From an uncultured Clostridia bacterium (lineage in GTDB: Bacteria > Bacillota_A > Clostridia > Oscillospirales > Oscillospiraceae), in assembly GCA_946405325.1 (NCBI GenBank), contig CAMJGU010000003.1, positions 1 through 14,057 of the forward strand: a stretch of 14,057 nt of DNA. The letters run 5' to 3'. The notes beneath the pieces are model-generated. The model was given only the letters and a program-made list of their open reading frames with translations, had not been told where the DNA came from and did no database searches. The position numbers and the translations under genes were made by a program. Shown piece by piece: positions 7,501 to 14,057 of this stretch (position 1 is the first letter of the stretch; every line of letters starts with the position of its first letter).

Positions 7501-8554
7501 CGATCTCCGGCGTCAGGCGGCGCTCGGGATCGACGAACGTCTGGAACGTGTCCACGATCTCGCCGTCGCGCAGCAGCACCGCGCCGATCTCCGTGATCGC
7601 CTCCTGCGTGACCTTGAGGCCTGTGGTTTCGATGTCGAAGCAGACGATCTCGCCGTGGAAATCGCCGTCGGCCGTGCCGTGGACGGCGATGCGGTCGTCC
7701 AGATTGTTGATGTAATAGCCCTCGCAGCCGTAAAGGATTTTTATTTTATCCCCCGCTGCTTTCCACGCGTCCGGGAACGCCTGCGCCACGCCGTGGTCGG
7801 TGATGGCGATGGCGGGCATCCCCCACGACGCCGCCAGCTTCACGACGCTTCCTGTGTCGGTCAGCGCGTCCATATTGGACATTTTGGTGTGCAGGTGCAG
7901 CTCCACGCGCTTGACGGGGGCGTTGTCCTTGCGACCCTCGTGGGTGACCGCGGAGATATCCCGCGGGTTGAGCTGGATGTCCTTGCCGTCGTAGGTCAGC
8001 TCCATCGTGCCCGCGATGCGAAGCCACATGCCGGGCTTGATCTGATCCTGCAACGGCTTGGTCTCCCGCTCCATCATGTTGCGGCGCACGATGACCGAGC
8101 CGGTGTAGTCCGTCAGCTCGATCACGACCACCCACATGCCCGGACGGCGCGTCTCGCGGCACTCGAACTTGAACACCTTGCCCTCGACCACGGCGCGGCC
8201 CATGGTGGCGGTCAGCTCCCGCATGGGCGTGGCGCGGCCCTTGATCTCCCCGCCCATGATGCGCTTGGGCGGCGCCTTCGGCTTTTTCTCGCCGCCCTCC
8301 GCCTTGGGCTTCGGCGCGACGACCGTGATTTGCAGCTTTACAGCGCTGAGCTCATAGCGCTGCGCCAGCAGCGCCTCGATGGAGGAGACTGCGGCGCTTG
8401 GGAACTCCTCCCGCGTCTCCAGCTCCAGCGTCAGCGTCCGCGCCGCCTGTTCCAGCACCATATCCGCAATCATGGCATGGCTCAAGTGCCGCCGGATCGT
8501 CAGATCCGGCGTAAAATCGCTGAAGATATCAAAAAACGGTTTTCTCTCTGCCAT
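4568..8554 (-). CDS. polC: DNA polymerase III PolC-type alpha subunit
   Basis: Gram-positive replicative DNA polymerase with built-in proofreading, 1328 residues. Order of domains: N-terminal region (1-100), OB fold (about 116-206), PHP domain (from about 215; HLHTKMS 220-226, TDHG 252-255) interrupted by a DEDDh 3'-5' exonuclease (about 302-465). Exonuclease ligands are D307 and E309 in FDIETTG, D392 in HNAEFD, and H445 and D450 in HRASDD. PHP resumes through GDVHF (619-623). A zinc-binding module has cysteines 793, 796, 809, 818 and 821. The catalytic palm carries D847 and D849 in PDIDLNFS and D972 in KLDMLGHDDPT. The C-terminal QISLF (1323-1327) matches the family's clamp-binding motif. 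It is about 100 residues shorter than Bacillus PolC (about 1437), mainly before the PHP domain, but no essential motif is missing. ATG at 8554 follows a GGGAG site, 16 bases after ispG. Confidence 0.97.
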   Translation of the reverse strand: MAERKPFFDIFSDFTPDLTIRRHLSHAMIADMVLEQAARTLTLELETREEFPSAAVSSIEALLAQRYELSAVKLQITVVAPKPKAEGGEKKPKAPPKRIMGGEIKGRATPMRELTATMGRAVVEGKVFKFECRETRRPGMWVVVIELTDYTGSVIVRRNMMERETKPLQDQIKPGMWLRIAGTMELTYDGKDIQLNPRDISAVTHEGRKDNAPVKRVELHLHTKMSNMDALTDTGSVVKLAASWGMPAIAITDHGVAQAFPDAWKAAGDKIKILYGCEGYYINNLDDRIAVHGTADGDFHGEIVCFDIETTGLKVTQEAITEIGAVLLRDGEIVDTFQTFVDPERRLTPEIVGLTGITDAMLAGAPKLADALHAFLDFAGGRILAAHNAEFDISFIRAGCKKCGIPFEPTYLDSLIFAQNLLPGLKNYKLDVVAEELKLPAFNHHRASDDAVPVAQMLAKFFPMLEARGVTRIQGINDEMLKLRPQSSRANRYPKHIILIARNKTGLKNLYQLISASNLKYFKRNPTIPKSELIAHREGLIIGSACEAGELFQAVRDHKDWDELKRIASFYDYLEIQPLCNNRFLVREGKAKDDEELKDYNRTIVRLGEELGKPVCATGDVHFQEPEDEEYRHILLASKQFKDANQPLPIYFRTTDEMLREFDYLGKDKAYEVVVTNTRMIADMVEVIELLPKGKLFPPRLENSEEDLNRMVWEKAHALYGDELPQLITDRLNVELGSILGKYDVVYMSAQKLVQRSLENGYLVGSRGSVGSSLVAYMSGITEVNSLPPHYRCPKCKNVEFIRDGSYGCGADMPDKNCPVCGEKYVKDGFDIPFETFLGYGGGKVPDIDLNFSGEYQSRAHRHAIEMFGETQVFRAGTIGTLAEKTAYGFVKKYLEENGRVVSAPEIDRLVEGCVGVRRTTGQHPGGLVVVPDDMDVEDFCPVQHPADDPNSDIITTHFEYHCMEDNLLKLDMLGHDDPTMIRMLENLTGVNARQIPLDDPDTLSLFISSKALGFENDDLLGPTGAVAIPEFNTRFTRQMLVDTQPKDFNTLLRLSGFSHGTDVWLGNAKDLIISGTASVLETVGCRDDIMLYLIKMGLDPKMSFKIMESVRKGKVKKNGFEDGWVDAMHAHDVPEWYIDSLSKIGYLFPKAHAVAYVMMAFRIAWFKVHEPLAFYATFFTVRAKAFDAAECCFPNAEEGAERTKRRIREIENNKDATAVEQDLMTTLEVCYEFYLRGFHFDNIDIFRSDATKFLVTENGLLPPFTSVRGLGEAAAQDTVEKREGKEFISIEEFAMTCNKLSKTHIEQLKSLGAFAGMSETSQISLFG

Positions 8555-8570
8555 AAGTACTCCCGGGTGC

Positions 8571-9608
8571 TTACAGTTTCTCGATTTCGCTCATCAGTGC
8601 GTCCAGAAGCTTTTCTTCCGGCACCTTGTAAAGGATTTTTCCATGTCGGAAAATTAAGCCCTCGCCGCGGCCGCCCGCGATGCCGATGTCCGCGGCGCTG
8701 GCTTCGCCGGGGCCGTTCACGACGCAGCCCATGACCGCGACGGTGATCTGCTTGTCGCAGCTTGCCAGGCGGCGCTCCAGCTCCTCCGCAATGGGGATCA
8801 TGTTGTACGACGTGCGCCCGCAGGTGGGACACGACACCAGATTCACCCCGCTCTTGCGGACGCCGCAGGCCTGCAAAATGCGCTTCGCGGCGTAGACCTC
8901 CTCCACCGGATCAGCGGTGAGGGACACGCGAATCGTGTCGCCGATGCCGTCGCACAGCAGCCCCCCGATGCCGACGGCGGACTTGATGAGGCCCATGGAC
9001 GGCGTGCCCGCCTCGGTGACGCCGAGGTGCAGCGGGTAGTCCACGGTCTCGCTCAAAAGGCGATACGCCTTCATGTTCAGCGGCACGTCGCTGGACTTGA
9101 CGGACACGCAGATATCGTTAAAGTCGTACTTCTCCAGCAGGCGGATATGCCCCAGCGCGCTCTCCACCAGCGCCTCCGGCGTCACGCGGCCGTACTTCGC
9201 GAGCAGTTCCTTTTCGAGCGATCCGCCGTTGACGCCGATGCGGATCGGCAGCTTGTGGGCGCGGCAGGCGTCCACCACGGCGCGGACGTTGTCCTCCCCG
9301 CCGATGTTGCCGGGGTTGATACGGATGGCGTCCGCGCCCCGCGCCGCCGCCTCCACCGCGAGACGGTAGTCAAAGTGGATATCCGCCACCAGCGGGATAT
9401 GGATCGCGTCGCGAATGGCAGTAAGCGCCTTCGCCGCCTCCATGTTGGGCACGGTGACGCGGATGATCTCGCAGCCCGCGGCCTCAAGGGCGTGGATCTG
9501 GCGGATGGTCGCCGCCGCGTCCTCGGTGCGGGTGTTGCACATGGATTGAATGGTGACCGGCGCGCCGCCGCCAATGGCGACGGAACCGGCATGAATTTGT
9601 CTGGTCAT
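8571..9608 (-). CDS. ispG: 4-hydroxy-3-methylbut-2-en-1-yl diphosphate synthase
   Basis: Iron-sulfur enzyme of the MEP pathway that reductively converts methylerythritol cyclodiphosphate to HMBPP. The 345 residues match the short bacterial form. The N-terminal TIM barrel (about 1-240) contains the substrate-binding stretches PVTIQSMCNT (17-26), VADIHFDYRLA (74-84) and IRINPGNIG (95-103). The C-terminal domain carries the 4Fe-4S ligands: C260 and C263 in SCPTCGRT, C295 in GCVVNGPGEA, and E302. The ATG at 9608 sits six bases after an AGGAG site whose first bases are part of the rseP stop (TAAGGAG), so the two genes are closely coupled. Together with dxr, one gene removed, it feeds isoprenoid precursors to UppS in the same operon. 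In Bacillus this slot between the protease and polC is held by proS. Confidence 0.97.
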   Translation of the reverse strand: MTRQIHAGSVAIGGGAPVTIQSMCNTRTEDAAATIRQIHALEAAGCEIIRVTVPNMEAAKALTAIRDAIHIPLVADIHFDYRLAVEAAARGADAIRINPGNIGGEDNVRAVVDACRAHKLPIRIGVNGGSLEKELLAKYGRVTPEALVESALGHIRLLEKYDFNDICVSVKSSDVPLNMKAYRLLSETVDYPLHLGVTEAGTPSMGLIKSAVGIGGLLCDGIGDTIRVSLTADPVEEVYAAKRILQACGVRKSGVNLVSCPTCGRTSYNMIPIAEELERRLASCDKQITVAVMGCVVNGPGEASAADIGIAGGRGEGLIFRHGKILYKVPEEKLLDALMSEIEKL

Positions 9609-9618
9609 ACTTTGCTCC

Positions 9619-10686
9619 TTACAGCAGCTTTGCCACGTCGTTGAACATCACGACCGCCATCAGCCCCATCAGCAGCACGAAGCCCGCGGTGTTGACGGCA
9701 ACTTCAAATTTCTGCGGCAGCTTGCGCTTTAATAGCAGCATGGCGACCGCGTTGACGAGCAGGATCAGCACCTTGCCGCCGTCCAGCGCGGGCAGCGGCA
9801 GCAGATTCATCACCGCGAGGTTGACCGCGATGAGCGCCGCGAAGAAGAACACATTCTCCAGCGCTGCGCCGAAGCCCTCGGTCTCCTCGGTCTCCTGCCC
9901 CATCTCCGAGATGGTGGACACGATGCCCACCGGCCCGCTCAAATCCTTGACGCCCGCCGCGCCGGTGATGAGCATTTGCAGGCTCAGCCGCACCAGACGC
10001 ACATAGTCGATGGCGTTGTACCACGAGTACTTCAGCTTCAAAAGCGGCGTCGCCTCGACGATGTTGCCGAAGGCAAAGCCGTAGGCGCGGTATTCCTCGC
10101 CGTTGTCGTCGGTGTAGGTCTGCATGTTCAGCGTGCGCGAGAGCTTCTCCCCGTCGCGCAGCACGACGATGTCCATGCTCTCGCCCTTGGACTTGTATTG
10201 CAGGATCGTGGCGACGTCGCTGCGCAGATAGATGCGCTCGCCGTTGATTTTGTAGATCTCGTCACCGACCATGAGCCCGTCCGCGCCCTCGCTGGGGAAG
10301 CCCTCGTTGAAGCTGACGATCTCGGTGTTGTAGAAGCCGTCCGCGCCCGCGTAAAGGCACAGCAAAATCACAAGCCCGGTGAGGAAGTTCATCGCCGCGC
10401 CGGCGACGAAGATGATGAACTGCTTCCAGAGCTTCTGATTGTTGAGCGCCCGCGGGTTGTCGGAGCTCTCCTCCTCGCCCTCCATGGCGCAGTAGCCGCC
10501 GATGGGCAGCAAACGGAGCGAGTAGTCCGTCTCGCCCTTTTTCTTCTGGAAGATCAGCGGCCCCATGCCGATGGAGAACTCCATCACCGGCACGCCGAAC
10601 GCCTTGGCGGCGATGAAGTGCCCGAACTCGTGGAGTCCGATCAGCACGCCGAAGATCAAAATGGCGATAATGATGTATTTGACCAT
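9619..10686 (-). CDS. rseP: Site-2 intramembrane zinc metalloprotease (RseP/RasP family)
   Basis: Membrane protease that cuts transmembrane segments such as anti-sigma factors and leftover signal peptides. The product is 355 residues. The first membrane span carries the zinc motif HEFGH (19-23). A second span lies near 90-115, a single PDZ-like region at about 116-205, and C-terminal spans follow (about 275-350). The third metal ligand region is NLLPLPALDGGKV (294-306, with LDG). The ATG at 10686 is chosen because the hydrophobic zinc-binding helix begins right after it and GAGG lies five bases upstream. The frame stays open upstream to 10986, but that part is in the shadow of dxr and not protein-like for this family. 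It lies 17 bases after dxr. One PDZ domain agrees with Gram-positive RasP rather than the two-PDZ E. coli protein. Confidence 0.94.
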   Translation of the reverse strand: MVKYIIIAILIFGVLIGLHEFGHFIAAKAFGVPVMEFSIGMGPLIFQKKKGETDYSLRLLPIGGYCAMEGEEESSDNPRALNNQKLWKQFIIFVAGAAMNFLTGLVILLCLYAGADGFYNTEIVSFNEGFPSEGADGLMVGDEIYKINGERIYLRSDVATILQYKSKGESMDIVVLRDGEKLSRTLNMQTYTDDNGEEYRAYGFAFGNIVEATPLLKLKYSWYNAIDYVRLVRLSLQMLITGAAGVKDLSGPVGIVSTISEMGQETEETEGFGAALENVFFFAALIAVNLAVMNLLPLPALDGGKVLILLVNAVAMLLLKRKLPQKFEVAVNTAGFVLLMGLMAVVMFNDVAKLL

Positions 10687-10703
10687 AAAAACCTCGAATT
10701 TGC

Positions 10704-11852
10704 TTACGAAATATGCGCCCGCACGCTCTCGCGCGCGAGACGGTCCGCTTCCAGAATATCCGAAAGCGCGGGATTTGATACCTGATTTACCTCGGAAAGC
10801 GCGGTCTCCACCAGCGCGGGAATGTCGTGGAAGCCAACCTTTTCCTGCAAAAACGCCATCACCGCGACCTCGTTCGCGCCGTTCATCACCGCGCAGGACG
10901 TGCCGCCCGCCTTCGCGCAGCGCTTCGCGATCGCAAGGCAGCGGAACGCCTCCTCGTCCGGCTCGGCAAAGGTCAGCGGCGGGCATTTGAGCAAGTCCAG
11001 CGGCTCCGCCGGAGACTGCGCACGGTACGGATACGTCATCGCGTAGCGGATGGGCAGCTTCATGTCCGGCGTGCCGAGCTGCGCGAGCATGGCACCGTCG
11101 CGGAACTCGACGAGCGAATGGACGATGCTCTGGCGATGGATCACCGCGTCGACCTGCGTCAGCGGCAGGCGGTAGAGCCGCATCGCCTCGATGATCTCCA
11201 GGCCCTTGTTCATCAGCGTCGCGCTGTCAATCGTGATCTTCGCGCCCATCGTCCAGTTCGGGTGCTTGAGCGCGTCGGCGCGGGTCTTCCCCGCCAGCTC
11301 GGCGAAGCTCATGCCATAGAACGGCCCGCCGGAGCAGGTCAGGATCAGGCGCTTGATCTCGCCGCGGTCGCGGCAGCCCTGCACGCACTGGAAAATGGCG
11401 GAATGCTCGCTGTCCACCGGCACGATCTCCGCACCGTACCGGTCGGCGGCGTCCATGACCAGCTCGCCCGCGCAGACCAGCGTTTCCTTGTTCGCGAGCG
11501 CGATGCGCTTTTTCCGCTCGATGGCGGCGAGCGTCGGGCGCAGCCCGATCATGCCGACGACGGCGGTCACGACGGTGTCCGCCTCGTCGATGGTCGCGGC
11601 GGCGAGAAGCCCCTCCATGCCGCTCATGACCTGAATTTTGGTGTCCGCAAGCCTGCGGCGCAGCTCGCTTGCCGCGTCCTCGTCGTAAAGCACCGCGAGA
11701 CGCGGGGAAAACTCCCGCGCCTGCGCTTCGATCAGATCCACGCTCGAATTGGCGGTCAGCGCCGCGACGGACAGCCCCAATTCGCGGGCAACTTCCAGCG
11801 TCTGACGGCCGATGGAGCCGGTCGAGCCATGTAAAGCAATTGTCCTTGTCAT
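10704..11852 (-). CDS. dxr: 1-deoxy-D-xylulose 5-phosphate reductoisomerase
   Basis: Committed enzyme of the MEP pathway: NADPH-dependent rearrangement and reduction of DXP to methylerythritol 4-phosphate, the target of fosmidomycin. The 382 residues are family-typical. Seen: the Rossmann glycine-rich GSTGSIG (9-15), ALANKETLV (118-126), and the metal ligands in VDSEHSAIFQ (D147, E149) and MNKGLE (E219). The mobile active-site loop is HPNWTMGAKITIDSAT (197-212), and the conserved MNGANEVAV (323-331) comes near the end. The ATG at 11852 follows the cdsA stop by one base. Its ribosome binding site is weak, so translation is probably coupled to cdsA. No defect is visible. Confidence 0.97.
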   Translation of the reverse strand: MTRTIALHGSTGSIGRQTLEVARELGLSVAALTANSSVDLIEAQAREFSPRLAVLYDEDAASELRRRLADTKIQVMSGMEGLLAAATIDEADTVVTAVVGMIGLRPTLAAIERKKRIALANKETLVCAGELVMDAADRYGAEIVPVDSEHSAIFQCVQGCRDRGEIKRLILTCSGGPFYGMSFAELAGKTRADALKHPNWTMGAKITIDSATLMNKGLEIIEAMRLYRLPLTQVDAVIHRQSIVHSLVEFRDGAMLAQLGTPDMKLPIRYAMTYPYRAQSPAEPLDLLKCPPLTFAEPDEEAFRCLAIAKRCAKAGGTSCAVMNGANEVAVMAFLQEKVGFHDIPALVETALSEVNQVSNPALSDILEADRLARESVRAHIS

Positions 11853-11853
11853 A

Positions 11854-12714
11854 TCAGATCAACCCTGCATTTACAAAGTAGTAGACCACCGGCGCGATGA
11901 ACAGCGTGGAGTCGAAGCGATCCAGCACCCCGCCGTGGGTCAGGAACAGGCGGCTGTAGTCCTTGACGCCGACCTCGCGCTTGATGAGCGAGGTCGAGAG
12001 GTCGCCCAGCTGCCCGCAGAGGTTGGCGGCGACGCCGACGCCAATCAGCCCGGGCCAGTTCGGCTGATACCCCAGCCAGCGGTTGCCGAGCAGCGCGAAG
12101 ATCACCATGCCCAGCACCGAGCCGAGGATATTGCCGTAAAAACCCGCCCAGGTCTTTTTCGGACTCACCGGCGTCAGCTTCTTCTTTCCGAACCACTTGC
12201 CGCAGTACATCGCCAGCGAGTCCCCCGCAAACGCGATGAAAAACGGCGCGAGGACGTAGAGCTGCCCGTATTCGTACTTCATCCGCAACAGCACGATGCT
12301 CGCATACATCATCGGAAACACCGCGCCGCCGACGATGCCCGCCGCGACCGTGGAAAACGGCACGGCGCTGGGCTTGCCGTAGGTCACGACGGCGCGCAGG
12401 AACAGCGCCGCGGTCAGCACCAGCGGCAGGAAAAACAGCCCCGCCGCGCGGTTTTCCTCCAAATACGGAAAGCAGGTCTCGAAGTCGAGAAACACGCGGG
12501 CAAAGTAGATCTTCGCCACCTGCGCGGCGGCAACCGCCACCGTGAGCGCGTACACCACCCGGTCGACGTTCTTCCCCGCCACGTGCAGCAGCTCATACGC
12601 CGCGACGCCCGCAATGGCGCACACGAGCACCGCCGTCGCCCAAGGCGGGCAAACCACCAGCACGATGAGCAGCAGCGGCAGCCCGATGATCGCCACCAAC
12701 CAACGTTGTAACAT
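11854..12714 (-). CDS. cdsA: Phosphatidate cytidylyltransferase (CDP-diacylglycerol synthase)
   Basis: Integral membrane enzyme that makes CDP-diacylglycerol from phosphatidic acid and CTP, the branch point to phosphatidylglycerol and other phospholipids. The 286 residues show about eight hydrophobic segments, starting with two near 5-21 and 25-45. Family motifs: GDSLAMYCGKWFGK (164-177), SPKKTWAGFYGN (184-195), and the C-terminal signature running from SLIKREVGVKD (242-252) to HGGVLDRFDS (260-269), with the catalytic-type D265/R266/D268. The segment before HGG reads FLT instead of the common LPG, a mild variant of the signature. ATG at 12714 has AAAGGA nine bases upstream, in the 26-base gap after uppS, the widest in this operon. 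Confidence 0.96.
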   Translation of the reverse strand: MLQRWLVAIIGLPLLLIVLVVCPPWATAVLVCAIAGVAAYELLHVAGKNVDRVVYALTVAVAAAQVAKIYFARVFLDFETCFPYLEENRAAGLFFLPLVLTAALFLRAVVTYGKPSAVPFSTVAAGIVGGAVFPMMYASIVLLRMKYEYGQLYVLAPFFIAFAGDSLAMYCGKWFGKKKLTPVSPKKTWAGFYGNILGSVLGMVIFALLGNRWLGYQPNWPGLIGVGVAANLCGQLGDLSTSLIKREVGVKDYSRLFLTHGGVLDRFDSTLFIAPVVYYFVNAGLI

Positions 12715-12740
12715 ACAATCAGTCCTTTAAACCGTACAGA

Positions 12741-13484
12741 TTATTTTGCAGTCAATCCCCCGAACCGGCGATCCCGCGTCTGGTACCACGCGAGCGCCTT
12801 GTCGAGCTCTTCCTTGCCGAAGTCGGGCCAGAGCGTGTCGGTGACGTAAATCTCGCTGTAGGCGATCTGCCAGAGCAGGTAGTTGCTCACGCGCATCTCC
12901 CCGCCCGGGCGGATCAGCAGCTCCGGGTCGGGGATGCCCGCCGACCAGAGATAGCTCGGAAACTTCGTTTCCGTCAGCTCATCCGGAGAGCATTTCCCTT
13001 CCATGCAATCACGCGCAAACTGACGCGCGGCGCGCACGATCTCGTCGCGCCCGCCGTAGTTGAGGCAGATATTCGCCTGAAAGCCCGTAATGTGCTTCGT
13101 GATCTCGTCGGTTTCCGCGATCAGCTTTTGCAGCCTGGGCGAAAGCACCGTCGTGTCGCCGAAGAACTTGAGCCGGATCTGATCCCGCGCCATCTTCTCG
13201 ATGCTCTCGTGGAGGTACTGGTCCAGCAAGCCCATGATGGCGTCGACCTCGGCTTGCGGGCGCTTCCAGTTTTCGGTGGAGAACGCGTAGACCGTCAGAT
13301 AGTCCAGCCCCAGGTCCTTGCAGTAGGTGGCAATGGTGCGGAACATCTCCGCCCCCGCCTTGTGGCCCGCGGTGCGCGGGAGGCCGCGCTTCTGCGCCCA
13401 GCGGCCGTTGCCGTCCATAATGACCGCAACATGACGAGGCAGGCTGACCGCCTGCCCCGCTTGCTTTTGTGTAAATAAGGCCAT
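12741..13484 (-). CDS. uppS: Isoprenyl transferase (undecaprenyl diphosphate synthase)
   Basis: Cytoplasmic cis-prenyltransferase that adds IPP units to farnesyl diphosphate to make the C55 carrier for peptidoglycan and other wall polymers. The 247 residues are the usual length. Seen: HVAVIMDGNGRWA (18-30) with the catalytic D24 and phosphate-binding R28, HKAGAE (41-46), FSTENW (78-83), and the IPP-binding stretch IRPGGEMRVSNYLLWQ (201-216) with R202, R208 and S210. AYSE (218-221) follows. Position 203 is Pro where Thr is common. The ATG at 13484 shares its first base with the last base of the frr stop (TGATG), so the genes are translationally coupled. Its substrates come from the MEP pathway, two enzymes of which are encoded downstream. 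Confidence 0.96.
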   Translation of the reverse strand: MALFTQKQAGQAVSLPRHVAVIMDGNGRWAQKRGLPRTAGHKAGAEMFRTIATYCKDLGLDYLTVYAFSTENWKRPQAEVDAIMGLLDQYLHESIEKMARDQIRLKFFGDTTVLSPRLQKLIAETDEITKHITGFQANICLNYGGRDEIVRAARQFARDCMEGKCSPDELTETKFPSYLWSAGIPDPELLIRPGGEMRVSNYLLWQIAYSEIYVTDTLWPDFGKEELDKALAWYQTRDRRFGGLTAK

Positions 13485-14041
13485 CAGACCGCCATGAGCT
13501 CCTTTTCCTTCTTCGCCAGCAGGTCGTCGAGTTCCTTACAGTAGTCGTCGGTCAGCTTCTGGAGATCCTTCTCGGCGATCTTATAGTCGTCCTCGGTGAT
13601 CTCGCTGGCCTTCTGCTGCTTCTTGAACGCGTCGATGGCATCGCGGCGGATGTTGCGGATGGCGACCTTGCCGCCCTCGGCATACTTGCGGATCTGCTTG
13701 ACGAGATCCTTGCGGCGCTCCTCGGTGAGCTGCGGGAACGAGAGGCGGATGGCCTTGCCGTCGTTCTGCGGGTTGATGCCGAGGTCGGACTCCTGGATCG
13801 CGCGCTCGATGAGCTTCAAGGCCTGACCGTCCCACGGCGTGATGACCAGCTGGCGCGGGTCAGGGGACGCGATGGACGCGATCTGATGGATGGGCGTCGG
13901 CGTGCCGTAGTAGTCGACGTTGATGCGGTCGAGCACGGCGGCGTTGGCGCGGCCCGCGCGCACCGCGGCAAAGTCCGAGGCCACCGAGTCGATGCTCTTC
14001 TTCATTTTTTCGGTATAAACCTTGTAATCGTCCTTATTCAT
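13484..14041 (-). CDS. frr: Ribosome recycling factor
   Basis: Splits post-termination ribosomes together with EF-G. The 185 residues are standard for the family. The helical domain I comprises the N-terminal helix (MKKSIDSVASDFAAVRAGRANAAVLD, about 13-38) and two C-terminal helices (about 106-183) with FPQLTEERRKDLVKQIRKYAEGGKVAIRNIRRDA. The small domain II (about 40-103) contains DYYGTPTPIHQIASI and VITPWDGQALKLIERAI. The ATG at 14041 has a perfect AGGAGG seven bases upstream. This is the first complete gene of the operon and is expected, from Firmicute synteny, to follow pyrH. Confidence 0.98.
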   Translation of the reverse strand: MNKDDYKVYTEKMKKSIDSVASDFAAVRAGRANAAVLDRINVDYYGTPTPIHQIASIASPDPRQLVITPWDGQALKLIERAIQESDLGINPQNDGKAIRLSFPQLTEERRKDLVKQIRKYAEGGKVAIRNIRRDAIDAFKKQQKASEITEDDYKIAEKDLQKLTDDYCKELDDLLAKKEKELMAV

Positions 14042-14048
14042 GGAAGCG

Positions 14049-14056
14049 CCTCCTCA
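14049..14056 (-). promoter_or_regulatory. Perfect ribosome binding site of frr, with a possible upstream stop
   Basis: AGGAGG (14054-14049) lies seven bases before the frr ATG. The TGA overlapping it (14056-14054) could be the stop codon of the upstream gene, by synteny pyrH, but only one more base is visible so this cannot be confirmed. Confidence 0.6.
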
Positions 14057-14057
14057 T

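Noticed and set aside
6881..8734. A 617-codon open frame on the plus strand opposite polC
   Set aside because: It is antisense to a fully supported polC, has the Arg/His/Ala/Val-rich composition of a GC-rich shadow frame, and shows no recognisable domain. The same applies to the long plus-strand frames at 1287-2714, 4640-5650, 9976-10785, 10827-11834 and 11812-12711.
10687..10986. A 100-residue N-terminal extension of the RseP frame
   Set aside because: It overlaps dxr for nearly its whole length and is rich in Arg and Gly; the start at 10686 has a good ribosome binding site and begins the zinc-binding membrane helix directly.
12726..12755. Possible internal promoter before cdsA (TTGACT, 18 bases, TTTAAA on the minus strand)
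   Set aside because: The -10 box overlaps the cdsA ribosome binding site, so transcripts would start near or past the start codon; the spacing and -10 match are also weak.
1..14057. Search for CRISPR arrays, tRNA or rRNA genes, transposases, toxin-antitoxin pairs or phage genes
   Set aside because: Nothing of the kind was recognised; the XRE gene is the only regulator, and its partner by overlap is comEC, not a toxin.

Overview
All eleven protein genes lie on the minus strand, so transcription runs from the right end of the window to the left. The DNA is visibly GC-rich, yet the gene content is that of a Firmicute. It has a PolC-type replicative polymerase, a ComEC competence channel next to holA, an RNase M5-like Toprim protein, and the MEP isoprenoid genes dxr and ispG beside frr-uppS-cdsA-rseP. 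A GC-rich anaerobic Clostridia member (Oscillospiraceae-like) fits best. This is inferred from gene content and protein character, not from a database match.

Region 1 (about 14057 to 4568) is a tightly packed housekeeping operon in the order frr, uppS, cdsA, dxr, rseP, ispG, polC. It covers ribosome recycling, undecaprenyl diphosphate synthesis, CDP-diacylglycerol synthesis, two MEP-pathway steps, an intramembrane protease and the replicative DNA polymerase. Gaps are between -1 and 26 bases, several starts are coupled to the preceding stop, and no convincing promoter lies inside. The likely upstream neighbour, pyrH, is just outside the window.

Region 2 (about 4567 to 4430) is the only sizeable intergenic stretch, at 138 bases. 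It holds a long hairpin after polC, two similar 20-base sites with ACC(N4)GGT cores, and a perfect 13-base inverted repeat. One arm of that repeat covers the likely ribosome binding site of the next gene. This is the most interesting part of the window.

Region 3 (4429 to 1) begins a second transcription unit: a 73-residue XRE-type helix-turn-helix protein with a probable TTG start, then comEC, holA and an RNase M5-like Toprim gene. Starts and stops overlap or nearly touch. A well-formed sigma-A-type promoter in the 3' end of the Toprim gene precedes glnS, which runs off the left edge after 93 codons.

The window is mostly core genome. I see no mobile element, CRISPR array, tRNA or rRNA, or defence system. 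The point worth following up is the possible self-regulated XRE-comEC control region, which would tie DNA uptake, clamp loading and RNA processing genes to one small repressor.
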